NCBI RefSeq assembly: GCF_018919215.1
Contig: NZ_JAHLQK010000005.1
Span: forward strand, 1 to 64,000
Origin: Alkaliphilus flagellatus
GTDB lineage: Bacteria > Bacillota > Clostridia > Peptostreptococcales > Natronincolaceae
Length of the DNA stretch: 64,000 nucleotides
Direction of reading: 5' to 3'
Shown: one piece after another, positions 54,991-63,417 of the stretch
Numbering within the stretch: the first letter of the stretch is position 1
Layout of the letters: the number at the start of each line of letters is the position of its first letter
Notes under the pieces: generated by a model
Database searches by the model: none
The model's input: only the letters and a program-made list of their open reading frames with translations
What the model was told of the DNA's origin: nothing
Program-made: the position numbers and the translations under genes

Positions 54991-56322
54991 TTGAGAGAAA
55001 TAGGTTTAAAAAATATTATTAGTAAAGTGTATTCTGGAAGTATAGCAGAAGAAGTTGGTATACAAGTAGGAGACGAGCTACTTAAAATAAATAGCCATGA
55101 AATAGAGGATATTATTGAGTATAAATATTATTTAGCAGATGAGTATCTGGAAGTAGAAATTTTAAAAACCGATGGAGAGCATTGGATTGTAGAAGTTGAT
55201 AAAGAGTACGATGAGGATCTAGGTATAGAGTTTGAAAATCCTATTATAGATCAGGCTAAAAGTTGTAGAAACAAATGTGTATTTTGTTTTATAGATCAAT
55301 TGCCTCCTAATATGCGTCAAAGTCTTTATTTTAAGGATGATGATTCCAGGCTATCATTTTTACAAGGAAATTATATTACTTTAACTAACATGAGTGAGGA
55401 AGATATAAATAAAATTATTAAGTATCGTATTAGTCCTATTAATATATCCGTACATACAACTAACGGTGAGCTTAGAAAGAAGATGCTTAACAATCGATTT
55501 GCTGGCAATATATTAAATATATTAACAAGACTGGCAGAAAATAATATTGAAATGAATTGTCAAATTGTGCTTTGTCCCGATTTAAATGATAGAGAAGAAC
55601 TGGATAATACAATTAAAGATTTAGGAAACCTTAGCTACAGCATAGGTAGTGTAGCCGTTGTGCCTGTAGGTTTAACCGCCTATAGAGAAGGATTACATAA
55701 GATGGATCCGTTTAATAAAGAAACGGCGTCCTACACTATAGATCAAGTACAGAAATGGCAAAAGAAATTTAAAAGTTCTATTGGTCGTAATTTTGTCCAT
55801 GTTTCAGATGAGTTTTATGTTTTGGCTGATAGAGACTTTCCTAACTACGAAAGCTATGAAGGTTTTCCACAATTAGAAAATGGGGTAGGACTGTCAACCA
55901 AATTTAAATATGAGTTTTATCAATATTTAAGAAGATTGCCAATTGCACTTAAAAGGCCTAAGCATATTACAGTAGCCACAGGTACTGCTGCATACAAATT
56001 AATTAAAACAATGTGTGATGATTTGACAGAAAAAATAGGGAATTTAAAAGTAGAAGTAATTTGCGTAGAAAACAAATTTTTTGGTGGCCATGTTTCTGTA
56101 AGTGGCTTAATTACTGGACAAGATATATATAATACTCTAAAAGATAAATATTTAGGTGATAAAATACTTATTCCAGAGTCTATGATGAAAGCAGAGGAAG
56201 AAATATTTTTAGATGATTATACTGTTACACTATTAGAAGAAAAACTAGGAGTACCTATTCAAGTATGTGAAGTTGAAGGTAAAAAGTTTATACAAAGAGC
56301 ATTAAATTTAAGAATGAAATAA
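54991..56322 (+). CDS. PDZ and radical SAM protein (DUF512)
   Basis: The 443-residue protein starts at TTG 54991 after AGGTG. A PDZ-like domain (IISKVYSGSIAEEVGIQVGDELLKING-like, about 8-55) precedes a radical SAM domain with the 4Fe-4S motif C92-x3-C96-x2-C99 (SCRNKCVFCFIDQLP), and the DUF512 C-terminal half (VSDEFYVLADRDFP, ESYEGFPQLENGVG). It always neighbours der in Clostridia, as here (20 bases). The reaction is unknown. Confidence 0.9.
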   Translation: MREIGLKNIISKVYSGSIAEEVGIQVGDELLKINSHEIEDIIEYKYYLADEYLEVEILKTDGEHWIVEVDKEYDEDLGIEFENPIIDQAKSCRNKCVFCFIDQLPPNMRQSLYFKDDDSRLSFLQGNYITLTNMSEEDINKIIKYRISPINISVHTTNGELRKKMLNNRFAGNILNILTRLAENNIEMNCQIVLCPDLNDREELDNTIKDLGNLSYSIGSVAVVPVGLTAYREGLHKMDPFNKETASYTIDQVQKWQKKFKSSIGRNFVHVSDEFYVLADRDFPNYESYEGFPQLENGVGLSTKFKYEFYQYLRRLPIALKRPKHITVATGTAAYKLIKTMCDDLTEKIGNLKVEVICVENKFFGGHVSVSGLITGQDIYNTLKDKYLGDKILIPESMMKAEEEIFLDDYTVTLLEEKLGVPIQVCEVEGKKFIQRALNLRMK

Positions 56323-56342
56323 TAGAATTAGAGGTGGAGTAA

Positions 56343-57665
56343 ATGTCTAGACCAATTGTTGCCGTTGTTGGACGACCAAATGTAGGTAAATCAACTTTAT
56401 TTAATAAAGTTGCAGGAGAGAGGATCTCAATAGTAGAGGACAAGCCAGGCGTAACTAGAGATAGAATCTATACAGAAGTTGAATGGCTGAATTATAATTT
56501 TACTCTAATTGATACTGGTGGAATAGAGCCAAAGTCAGAGGAGATAATACCAGCTCAAATGAGAAGGCAGGCAGAACTAGCTATGGAAACTGCCGATGTA
56601 ATAGTTTTTGTTACAGATGGTAGAGAAGGATTAACTTCTGTAGATCGTGATGTTGCAGAAATGCTTAGAAAAACTAAAAAGCCAGTGATAATTACACTAA
56701 ATAAAGTAGATACAAAGCACCAATCTGAGCACTTCTATGAGTTTTACGAATTAGGTATGGGAGATCCAGTTGAAATATCTGCTTCTCTTGGACTTGGTAT
56801 TGGTGACCTTTTAGATGAAGTTGTAAAACACTTTAATACTAATGGTGATGACGAGTATGATGAGGACGTTATTAAGGTCGCTATGATTGGTAAACCAAAT
56901 GTAGGTAAATCCTCTCTTATTAATCGCATACTAGGAGAGGACAGAGTAATAGTTAGTGATATTGCAGGAACTACAAGAGATGCTATAGATACTCCATTTA
57001 CTAATGGAGAGGATCGATATGTACTTATAGATACGGCAGGTATAAGAAGAAAGAGCCGTATTAAGGAAAATGTCGAAAAATACAGTATTGTTCGTGCTAT
57101 TGCAGCTGTTCAAAAATCTGATGTTTGTTTGCTTGTTATAGATGCATCTGAAGGAGTTACAGAACAGGATAAGAAGATCGCGGGATATAGTCATGAAAAT
57201 GGTAAGGGTATGATTATCATTGTTAACAAATGGGATATTATAGAAAAAGATAACCATACTATGAATGAATTTATAAAAGAAATTCGTAATGAGCTTACTT
57301 ATATAAGTTATGCTCCAATTTTGTTTGTTTCCGCATTAACTGGACAAAGAATGAATAAGGTATTGGAAGAAGTAAAACATGTTTCTAATCAAAATGCTAT
57401 GAGAATACCAACAGGATCTTTAAATGAGGTAATTGGAGAGGCTATATTATTAAACCAAGCGCCATCGGATAAGGGAAAAAGATTAAAAGTATTTTATGCT
57501 ACTCAGGCTTCTGTAAAGCCACCTACATTTATTTTATTTGTCAATGATAAGGAATTAATGCATTTTTCATATTTAAGATATTTAGAAAATAAGATTCGTG
57601 AAAACTTTGGCTTTGAAGGAACACCTATCCGATTTATTTTGCGTCAAAAAACAGGGAGGGATTAA
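56343..57665 (+). CDS. der: Ribosome biogenesis GTPase Der
   Basis: The 440-residue protein has two tandem Era-like G domains: VGRPNVGKSTLFNKVAGER (about 8-26) with NKVD, and IGKPNVGKSSLINRILGED (about 180-198) with NKWD, then a KH-like domain. It acts in 50S assembly. It lies between the radical SAM gene and plsY, giving der-plsY-gpsA-spoIVA, close to the Bacillus order. Confidence 0.97.
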   Translation: MSRPIVAVVGRPNVGKSTLFNKVAGERISIVEDKPGVTRDRIYTEVEWLNYNFTLIDTGGIEPKSEEIIPAQMRRQAELAMETADVIVFVTDGREGLTSVDRDVAEMLRKTKKPVIITLNKVDTKHQSEHFYEFYELGMGDPVEISASLGLGIGDLLDEVVKHFNTNGDDEYDEDVIKVAMIGKPNVGKSSLINRILGEDRVIVSDIAGTTRDAIDTPFTNGEDRYVLIDTAGIRRKSRIKENVEKYSIVRAIAAVQKSDVCLLVIDASEGVTEQDKKIAGYSHENGKGMIIIVNKWDIIEKDNHTMNEFIKEIRNELTYISYAPILFVSALTGQRMNKVLEEVKHVSNQNAMRIPTGSLNEVIGEAILLNQAPSDKGKRLKVFYATQASVKPPTFILFVNDKELMHFSYLRYLENKIRENFGFEGTPIRFILRQKTGRD

Positions 57666-57668
57666 TTG

Positions 57669-58262
57669 ATGTGGGGCAATCTCTTACTTATTTTAATTGC
57701 CTATTTTATCGGAAACTTTTCAACATCTTATTTTGTAGGAAAACTATTTGCTAAAATTGATATTAGAGATCATGGTAGCGGCAATGCAGGATCTACCAAT
57801 GTACTTAGAACACTAGGTATAAAGGCTGCTGCTTGTACATTTTTAGGAGATTTATTTAAGGGAGTTTTAGCTGTCTATTTAGGTAATAAATTTGGTGGAG
57901 AAACTTTAGCATTGGCTTGTGGTGTATCCGTAGTTATAGGTCACAACTGGCCTGTATTTTTAGGATTTAAAGGTGGAAAGGGAATCGCAACAACTATTGG
58001 AGTTGCTCTAACTATTAAACCCTTTGTAGCACTTATTTGTATTTCTATAGGAGTTGTTATATTATATAAATATAAATATGTTTCCCTAGCTTCCATTGTT
58101 GCAATTAGCCTTTTACCTTTTACTATAGTTATATATGGATTAAATTATTTGTTATTTGGACTAATTTTAGCGTTATCAGCCATATATAGACACCGTGAAA
58201 ATATAAAAAGGCTTTTAGCAGGTAATGAAAGAAAAATCGGAGAAAAATCAAGGGTGAAATAA
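57669..58262 (+). CDS. plsY: Glycerol-3-phosphate acyltransferase PlsY
   Basis: The 197-residue membrane enzyme acylates glycerol 3-phosphate from acyl-phosphate. Motifs: SGNAGSTNVLRTLG, GHNWPVFLGFKGGKGIATTIG and the final RHRENIKRLLAGNE. Five helices are likely. ATG 57669 is chosen over TTG 57666 because of the spacing from GGGAGGG, which lies inside the end of der. gpsA, making its substrate, follows after 13 bases. Confidence 0.95.
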   Translation: MWGNLLLILIAYFIGNFSTSYFVGKLFAKIDIRDHGSGNAGSTNVLRTLGIKAAACTFLGDLFKGVLAVYLGNKFGGETLALACGVSVVIGHNWPVFLGFKGGKGIATTIGVALTIKPFVALICISIGVVILYKYKYVSLASIVAISLLPFTIVIYGLNYLLFGLILALSAIYRHRENIKRLLAGNERKIGEKSRVK

Positions 58263-58275
58263 AGGAGAGTTTAAA

Positions 58276-59307
58276 ATGAGCTATTCAAAGATTGCTGTTT
58301 TAGGCGCTGGCAGTTGGGGAACTGCCCTAAGTATGGTGCTTTGCAGTAAAGGACACGAAGTTAATCTATGGATGAGAAATGAAGAGCAATATAAAGATAT
58401 GATAAATACAGGTAAAAACAACAAGTACTTACCTAATGTTATTTTACCTTCAAATTTGAATCTACATTTAGAGTTGGAAAAAGCTGTTTTAGATGCAGAT
58501 GCCATATTAATATCCGTATCATCCCAGTCTGTAAGAGGGATTTTAAAAAATATCAAACCTTACTTAAAGGGTAATGAAGTAATTATAAATGTATCAAAAG
58601 GATTAGAAAAAGGTACTCATTTAAGAATTTCACAGGTTGTTTGTGAGGAGCTACCTGATAATCCGTTTGTTGTATTATCAGGACCTTCTCATGCAGAAGA
58701 AGTTTCTAAAAATATGCCCACAACTGTTGTAGTTGCTTCAAAAGATAAATCAACAGCAGAGTTTGTACAAGATTTGTTTATTACACCAAGCTTTAGAGTA
58801 TATACTAATCCAGATGTGATTGGAGTAGAACTTGGGGGATCCTTAAAAAATGTAATTGCATTCGGAGCAGGAATAGCAGATGGGTTAGGCTTTGGAGATA
58901 ACGCAAGAGCTGCATTAATTACTAGGGGTATTAGTGAAATTACACGATTAGGTAAAGCTATGGGAGCGAGTATATCTACCTTTGCAGGCCTTTCAGGTAT
59001 TGGAGACCTTATTGTTACCTGTACAAGTATGCACAGTAGAAATAGGAGAGCGGGTATTTTAATTGGTGAAGGTAAAGGGCTAGATGAAACCCTTAAGGAA
59101 ATAGGAATGGTTGTAGAAGGAATAACAACTACAAAAGTAGCCTATGAACTAGCACAGCAATATAATATTGAAATGCCAATTACGTCAGAAATTTATAGTA
59201 TTATTTACAGTAATAATAATGCTAAAGATGCTGTGTCTAATTTAATGTGTCGAAACCGTACTCATGAGATTGAAGAAGTGGTGGATAGTATAAATACAGA
59301 TTGGTAA
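58276..59307 (+). CDS. gpsA: Glycerol-3-phosphate dehydrogenase [NAD(P)+]
   Basis: The 343-residue enzyme reduces dihydroxyacetone phosphate to glycerol 3-phosphate for phospholipid synthesis. The NAD-binding motif AVLGAGSWGTALSMVL, the catalytic-lysine region ELGGSLKNVIAFGAGIADGLGFGDNARAALITRGI and LSGIGDLIVTCTS are present. It supplies PlsY, encoded just upstream. Confidence 0.97.
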   Translation: MSYSKIAVLGAGSWGTALSMVLCSKGHEVNLWMRNEEQYKDMINTGKNNKYLPNVILPSNLNLHLELEKAVLDADAILISVSSQSVRGILKNIKPYLKGNEVIINVSKGLEKGTHLRISQVVCEELPDNPFVVLSGPSHAEEVSKNMPTTVVVASKDKSTAEFVQDLFITPSFRVYTNPDVIGVELGGSLKNVIAFGAGIADGLGFGDNARAALITRGISEITRLGKAMGASISTFAGLSGIGDLIVTCTSMHSRNRRAGILIGEGKGLDETLKEIGMVVEGITTTKVAYELAQQYNIEMPITSEIYSIIYSNNNAKDAVSNLMCRNRTHEIEEVVDSINTDW

Positions 59308-59320
59308 AAATAATACATAT

Positions 59321-59362
59321 AATTAATAGGAAGGGTTATTAACCCTTCCTATTAATTTTTTG
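59321..59362. terminator. Terminator after gpsA
   Basis: A near-perfect 18-bp palindrome (AATTAATAGGAAGGGTTA and its complement) is followed by TTTTTT. It separates gpsA from spoIVA. Confidence 0.9.
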
Positions 59363-59431
59363 AAAAATATTTAGCATAAAGCTACAAAGATTTAAATATA
59401 AAATACTAAATAGAATAAAGAACTGGTCTAG

Positions 59432-59459
59432 TCATATTATTAGTATCCAAGCATATATT
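59432..59459 (+). promoter_or_regulatory. Sigma-E-type promoter of spoIVA
   Basis: TCATATT (59432-59438) fits the sigma-E -35 consensus KMATATT fully, and CATATATT (59452-59459) fits the -10 consensus CATACAHT at 7 of 8, with a 13-base spacer. It lies 58 bases before spoIVA, a known sigma-E gene in B. subtilis, and sigE itself is in this window. Confidence 0.75.
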
Positions 59460-59516
59460 TATAATGTTAAAGATATGAATGGGCTATTCCTATTTAGATA
59501 AGAAGGAGGGAAAAGT

Positions 59517-60995
59517 ATGGAAAGGTACGATATTTACAGAGATATTGCTAAACGTACGCAGGGGGACATCTATATAGGCGTAGTAGGGCCTGTTAGGACA
59601 GGAAAATCTACTTTGATAAAACGAATTATGGACTTGTTAGTATTACCAAATATAGAGAATGCCTATAAGAAAGAGAGAGCAAAGGATGAGTTACCACAAA
59701 GTGGAACAGGTAAAACTATTACTACTACAGAACCCAAATTTGTACCTAATGAGGCAGTAGAGCTTGTTTTAAAAGAAAACGCTACATTTAAACTCAGAAT
59801 GATTGACTGTGTAGGATACTTAGTAAATGGTGCCTTAGGTCATCAAGAGGATGGTAAACCTAGAATGGTAAACACTCCTTGGTTTGAAAAGCAAATTCCT
59901 TTTGAAGAAGCTGCTGAAATTGGCACAAGAAAGGTAATTAAAGAACATTCAACAATCGGCTTAGTTGTAACTACAGACGGATCTATTACTGATATTGACA
60001 GACAAAGTTATGTTGAGGCTGAAGAAAGAGTTATCAGAGAACTAAAGGAAATTAACAAGCCATTTGTAATGATTCTAAATAGTAGAGATCCTGATAGCCC
60101 AGCTACATATGAGTTAAAGATTCAATTGGAAGAAAAGCATAATGTGCCTGTTATTGTAAAGGACTGTGCTAGGCTTAATATGAATGATATCCATGAGGTA
60201 TTAGAAAATGTATTGTTCGAGTTTCCGGTTACAGAAATTAACATCAATCTACCTGGCTGGTTAGAAAGTATCGAACCTAGCCATTGGCTAAAGAGTTCAA
60301 TATTAGAAGCTATAAAATCTGCGGCAGCAGAAGTAAAAAGACTAAGAGATATTGAAGTATTAGTAAATAGTTTAAATGAAGTAGAAAATGTTAAAAAAGC
60401 TAATTTAGATACAATAAAAATGGGGGAAGGATCTGCATTAATAGACCTTATTACCCCAGATAATTTATTTTATAGAGTGATACAAGAGAAAACTGGATAT
60501 GAAATAGAAGGAGATTACCAGCTAATTGCTATGATTACGGAGCTTGCAAAAGCCAAAAAGGAATATGATCGAATAGAAAGCGCATTAAACGATGTAATGA
60601 ATATTGGATACGGATTGGTTCCACCTTCTTTAGATGAATTAACATTGGAAGAACCGGAGATGTTTCGTCATGGCAACCAGTTTGGTGTTAAACTTAGAGC
60701 AAATGCACCGTCACTCCACTTTATTAGAGCAGACATAGCTACAGAAGTTTCCCCTGTAGTAGGTACTGAAAAACAAAGTGAGGAGTTAATAAAATATTTA
60801 TTAGAGGAATTTGAGCAAAATCCAGAAAAAATTTGGGAAACAAATATGTTCGGTAAGTCATTGCATGATTTAGTAAAAGAGCAGTTACAGAATAAATTAT
60901 TTATGGTACCAGACGATACTAGAGTCAAGCTTCAAAAAACTATTCAAAAAATTGTTAACGAAGGTAGTGGTGGGCTAATAGCTATAATATTATAA
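59517..60995 (+). CDS. spoIVA: Stage IV sporulation protein A (spore coat ATPase)
   Basis: The 492-residue ATPase polymerises on the forespore surface as the basement of the coat. N-terminus MERYDIYRDIAKRTQGDIYIGVVGPVRTGKSTLIKR includes the Walker A GPVRTGKST (near 24-32). RMIDCVGYLVNGALGH and TDGSITDIDRQSY are Walker B and sensor regions, and the C-terminus is full length. AGGAGGG precedes ATG. It is monocistronic. Confidence 0.98.
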   Translation: MERYDIYRDIAKRTQGDIYIGVVGPVRTGKSTLIKRIMDLLVLPNIENAYKKERAKDELPQSGTGKTITTTEPKFVPNEAVELVLKENATFKLRMIDCVGYLVNGALGHQEDGKPRMVNTPWFEKQIPFEEAAEIGTRKVIKEHSTIGLVVTTDGSITDIDRQSYVEAEERVIRELKEINKPFVMILNSRDPDSPATYELKIQLEEKHNVPVIVKDCARLNMNDIHEVLENVLFEFPVTEININLPGWLESIEPSHWLKSSILEAIKSAAAEVKRLRDIEVLVNSLNEVENVKKANLDTIKMGEGSALIDLITPDNLFYRVIQEKTGYEIEGDYQLIAMITELAKAKKEYDRIESALNDVMNIGYGLVPPSLDELTLEEPEMFRHGNQFGVKLRANAPSLHFIRADIATEVSPVVGTEKQSEELIKYLLEEFEQNPEKIWETNMFGKSLHDLVKEQLQNKLFMVPDDTRVKLQKTIQKIVNEGSGGLIAIIL

Positions 60996-61028
60996 ATCTA
61001 TATAAAAGGATGTTTGAGAGAGTGTTGT

Positions 61029-61056
61029 ATAAGGAAGGGTCTATGCCCTTCCTTAT
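61029..61056. terminator. Palindromic hairpin after spoIVA
   Basis: ATAAGGAAGGG and CCCTTCCTTAT form an 11-bp stem with a short loop. The T run is poor, but position fits a terminator. Confidence 0.65.
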
Positions 61057-61098
61057 ATATTTAGACTAAAATGATATATTTTAAATGGGTTTTATACC

Positions 61099-61127
61099 TT
61101 GACAATATTATCTATTAATCTTACAAT
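61099..61127 (+). promoter_or_regulatory. Promoter of the tRNA gene
   Basis: A perfect TTGACA (61099-61104), 17 bases and TACAAT (61122-61127) lie about 36 bases before the tRNA. Confidence 0.75.
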
Positions 61128-61163
61128 ATAGTTGCTATAACAATACTAGCTTTATTTATATAT

Positions 61164-61240
61164 CTGGCTGTGGCGCAGCTTGGTAGCGCGCTAGAATGGG
61201 GTTCTAGAGGTCGCAGGTTCGATTCCTGTCAGCCAGACCA
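61164..61240 (+). tRNA. tRNA-Pro (anticodon GGG)
   Basis: The 77-base gene folds as a full cloverleaf: acceptor CTGGCTG with CAGCCAG, D stem GCGC/GCGC, anticodon stem CTAGA/TCTAG with loop ATGGGGT (anticodon GGG), T stem GCAGG/CCTGT with TTCGATT, discriminator A and an encoded CCA. C1-G72 and A73 agree with bacterial tRNA-Pro. It decodes CCC/CCU and has its own promoter and terminator. Confidence 0.95.
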
Positions 61241-61248
61241 GTTATATG

Positions 61249-61277
61249 CCTGTATCTTCAATGGATACAGGTTTTAT
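61249..61277 (+). terminator. Terminator of the tRNA gene
   Basis: CCTGTATC (61249-61256) pairs with GATACAGG (61264-61271), followed by TTTTATC. Confidence 0.8.
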
Positions 61278-61357
61278 CTATTTTGCTGGGGCTTATTTTT
61301 AAAGGTTATAAATAAGATAGATTGATTAAGTTTAGTACAAAATGAGCAGAACAATTC

Positions 61358-61543
61358 TTACCTAAATTCCGTCCAGAAATAGTTTAAATTCCAGCCCATT
61401 CCTGAATAAATATTTTCTGTTTTTATCTCTTCACTACCTTCGATTGTATAGTTAACCTTTGAAGGGCAAGTTAGAGAAACCATATATTTTCCAGGTGGTA
61501 ATATTTTTCCATACAATCCTTTTTGATCCCATGAAATAATCAC
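61358..61543 (-). pseudogene. Possible remnant of a BsuPI-like protein
   Basis: The minus-strand open stretch encodes VIISWDQKGLYGKILPPGKY and further residues. The W-D-Q-K-G followed by LPPGKY pattern resembles the C-terminal part of BsuPI-type (intracellular proteinase inhibitor) domains. An in-frame stop lies shortly upstream, there is no good start or ribosome binding site, and the normal N-terminal half is missing. The region 61278-61690 otherwise holds no gene. A short real gene or chance ORF cannot be excluded. Confidence 0.35.
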
Positions 61544-61690
61544 TTCATATCCGTAATAAGAGGGAACAATGTTTTACAACATAAATATTTAAATTATATA
61601 AAAGGAATCGATGGAAAAATATAGAATAATATGGGCATAATACATTTTAAATATTAAGAAAAGTAATTAGGAGTAAGAGGGGGAAATGAT

Positions 61691-62296
61691 ATGGTTTATA
61701 GAGTAGATGTACTTTTATTTGATGAATTTGAAACATTGGATGTGTTTGGTCCTGTTGAAATACTTGGGAGTTTGCCAGATGTCTTTAAATTGAATTTCAT
61801 ATCTGCTAATGGAGGGCTTGTTGAAAGTTCTCAAAATGTAAGAGTAGACACTGACTTATATAAAAGTGAAAATGATATAGAGAAAATTCTACTTGTGCCA
61901 GGAGGAATTGGAACGAGGGAAAAAGTTGATGATAATAATTTTATTAATCTCATTGAAAGTATTTCTAATCAATCAAAATACGTAATTAGTATATGTACAG
62001 GTTCGGCTTTACTTGCTAAAACTGGAATACTAAATGGTAAAAGAGCAACAACAAATAAAAGGGCATTTAAATGGGTTACAGAGCAAGGTAAAGATGTACT
62101 GTGGGTAAAAGAAGCAAGGTGGGTAAAGGATGATAATATATATACATCTTCAGGGGTATCGGCCGGAATCGATATGACATTGGGTTTTATAGCGGATCTT
62201 ATTGGAAAAGAAAAAGCATTGGAGATTAGTCAAAGAATTGAATATTTTTGGAATGAAAATAGCGAATATGACCCATTTTCTAAGATGTATGAATAA
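61691..62296 (+). CDS. DJ-1/PfpI family protein
   Basis: The 201-residue protein opens [23 protein letters not shown], typical of the AraC-regulator-like or isonitrile hydratase-like branch of the DJ-1/PfpI family. The nucleophile elbow is [23 protein letters not shown], with Cys102; the acidic residue of the FDEFE segment and the late [16 protein letters not shown] are also conserved. No DNA-binding domain is fused. The substrate is unknown. GAGGGGG precedes ATG. The GntR-type gene follows 100 bases on. Confidence 0.88.
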   Translation: MVYRVDVLLFDEFETLDVFGPVEILGSLPDVFKLNFISANGGLVESSQNVRVDTDLYKSENDIEKILLVPGGIGTREKVDDNNFINLIESISNQSKYVISICTGSALLAKTGILNGKRATTNKRAFKWVTEQGKDVLWVKEARWVKDDNIYTSSGVSAGIDMTLGFIADLIGKEKALEISQRIEYFWNENSEYDPFSKMYE

Positions 62297-62358
62297 TAGG
62301 ATTTTAGAGATGGATTTTGTTTTTATAGTATACTCCTAAATAGTGTGAGTACGTTTTA

Positions 62359-62367
62359 TGCTATAAT
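62359..62367 (+). promoter_or_regulatory. Extended -10 promoter of the GntR gene
   Basis: TGCTATAAT combines a TGn extension with a perfect TATAAT, about 30 bases before the gntR ATG. No good -35 is seen. Confidence 0.5.
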
Positions 62368-62396
62368 AGCATTAAAACAAAAAAAGGAGATTAAAT

Positions 62397-63122
62397 ATGT
62401 CTAATAAGAAGCAATTTGTTTATTTACAAATATATGATAAAATCAAGTCAAATATAGAAAATAATATTTGGAAAAATGGAAAACAAATACCTACTGAACA
62501 TGAGTTAATGGACATATTTAATGTTAGTAGGGATACTATAAGGAAAGCTCTTTCAAAGCTTTTACAAGATGGGTATATTTATAAGCAAGCTGGTAGAGGG
62601 ACTTTTGTAAGAAAGATTAAGTCAAATTATAGCCTAACACTGCTAGAAAGTTTTTCAGAACAGATGAAAAAGCGGGGCTTGGAGCCTAGTAGTGAAATAA
62701 TTAAAATAACAAACATAATGCCAGAAAAGTATATACTAGACCGTTTAGAAGTTAATGCTGAAGAAAATATATATAAGATTGAGCGATTAAGAAAAGCGGA
62801 TAATGAGCCTATGTGTTATGAAATTGCTTTTGTCCCCGAGTCTTTATGTAAAGATTTAGATAAAAAAATTCAAAATAATGCATCGCTATACGACCTATAT
62901 GAGAATTATTATGGATTAAATCTAAGCTATGGAGATATGTCTTTAGAAGCTAAAAATGCTTCGGAATATGTTAGTAAAGTATTAGAGATTAGGCCAAAAG
63001 ATCCTATATTAGAAATGCGTATTACGGTTTATTTAGATTTTGGAAGACCTCTTTATTATGTAGAGGCGTATTATATTGGTGAAAAATATATTTTTTCTAC
63101 AACTTTACCTAGAAAAGTTTAG
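62397..63122 (+). CDS. GntR-family (HutC/UTRA) transcriptional regulator
   Basis: The 241-residue regulator has an N-terminal winged helix (YLQIYDKIKSNIENNIWKNG, PTEHELMDIFNVSRDTIRKALSKLLQDGYIYKQAGRGTFV) and a UTRA effector domain (about 78-238; ERLRKADNEPMCYEIAFVPE; final PLYYVEAYYIGEKYIFSTT). The effector is probably a small phosphorylated or related metabolite. The next gene downstream has matched palindromic operators over its promoter, so it is the likely target. AAAAGGAG precedes ATG. Confidence 0.92.
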   Translation: MSNKKQFVYLQIYDKIKSNIENNIWKNGKQIPTEHELMDIFNVSRDTIRKALSKLLQDGYIYKQAGRGTFVRKIKSNYSLTLLESFSEQMKKRGLEPSSEIIKITNIMPEKYILDRLEVNAEENIYKIERLRKADNEPMCYEIAFVPESLCKDLDKKIQNNASLYDLYENYYGLNLSYGDMSLEAKNASEYVSKVLEIRPKDPILEMRITVYLDFGRPLYYVEAYYIGEKYIFSTTLPRKV

Positions 63123-63201
63123 AAAGTAAAAAAGATAAAGCTATCATCTTAAGCAATACTTATTAATAATATTTACCTATATATAAAATAATACCTGAAT
63201 A

Positions 63202-63302
63202 AAAATCCTTAAGAATTAATTTTTCTGCTAAGTTTACATCACTTTTTATTAACTAATAAAAAGTGATGTAAACTTAGCAATAAGCTAATTATTAAGGGTT
63301 TT
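63202..63302. repeat. Two-tier giant hairpin with a 26-bp perfect inner palindrome
   Basis: The inner arms 63226-63251 and 63254-63279 are perfect reverse complements with only two bases (AC) between. Outer arms 63202-63218 and 63286-63302 pair with one G-U and one mismatch. The structure is followed by T residues. It could end the gntR transcript, or be a small MITE-like insertion. Confidence 0.8.
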
Positions 63303-63337
63303 TTATTTCAAATGTTTAGAACTATCTGAAATAAGAG

Positions 63338-63366
63338 TTGAAATGTACGTACAATTAGTATATAAT
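63338..63366 (+). promoter_or_regulatory. Sigma-A promoter of the right-edge gene
   Basis: TTGAAA (63338-63343), a 17-base spacer and a perfect TATAAT (63361-63366) lie about 50 bases before the ATG at 63418. Confidence 0.8.
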
Positions 63367-63392
63367 CAAATTAAACAATTGTACGTACATTT
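63341..63392. promoter_or_regulatory. Paired GntR-type operators flanking the -10 box
   Basis: AAATGTACGTACAATT (63341-63356) and its exact reverse complement (63377-63392) flank the -10 box. Each half holds the 10-bp perfect palindrome TGTACGTACA. The first copy sits between -35 and -10, the second just after the start point, a repressor arrangement. The GntR/UTRA regulator next door is the natural candidate to bind. Confidence 0.8.
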
Positions 63393-63417
63393 GCAAAAAG
63401 TGTAAAGGAGGGTAATT

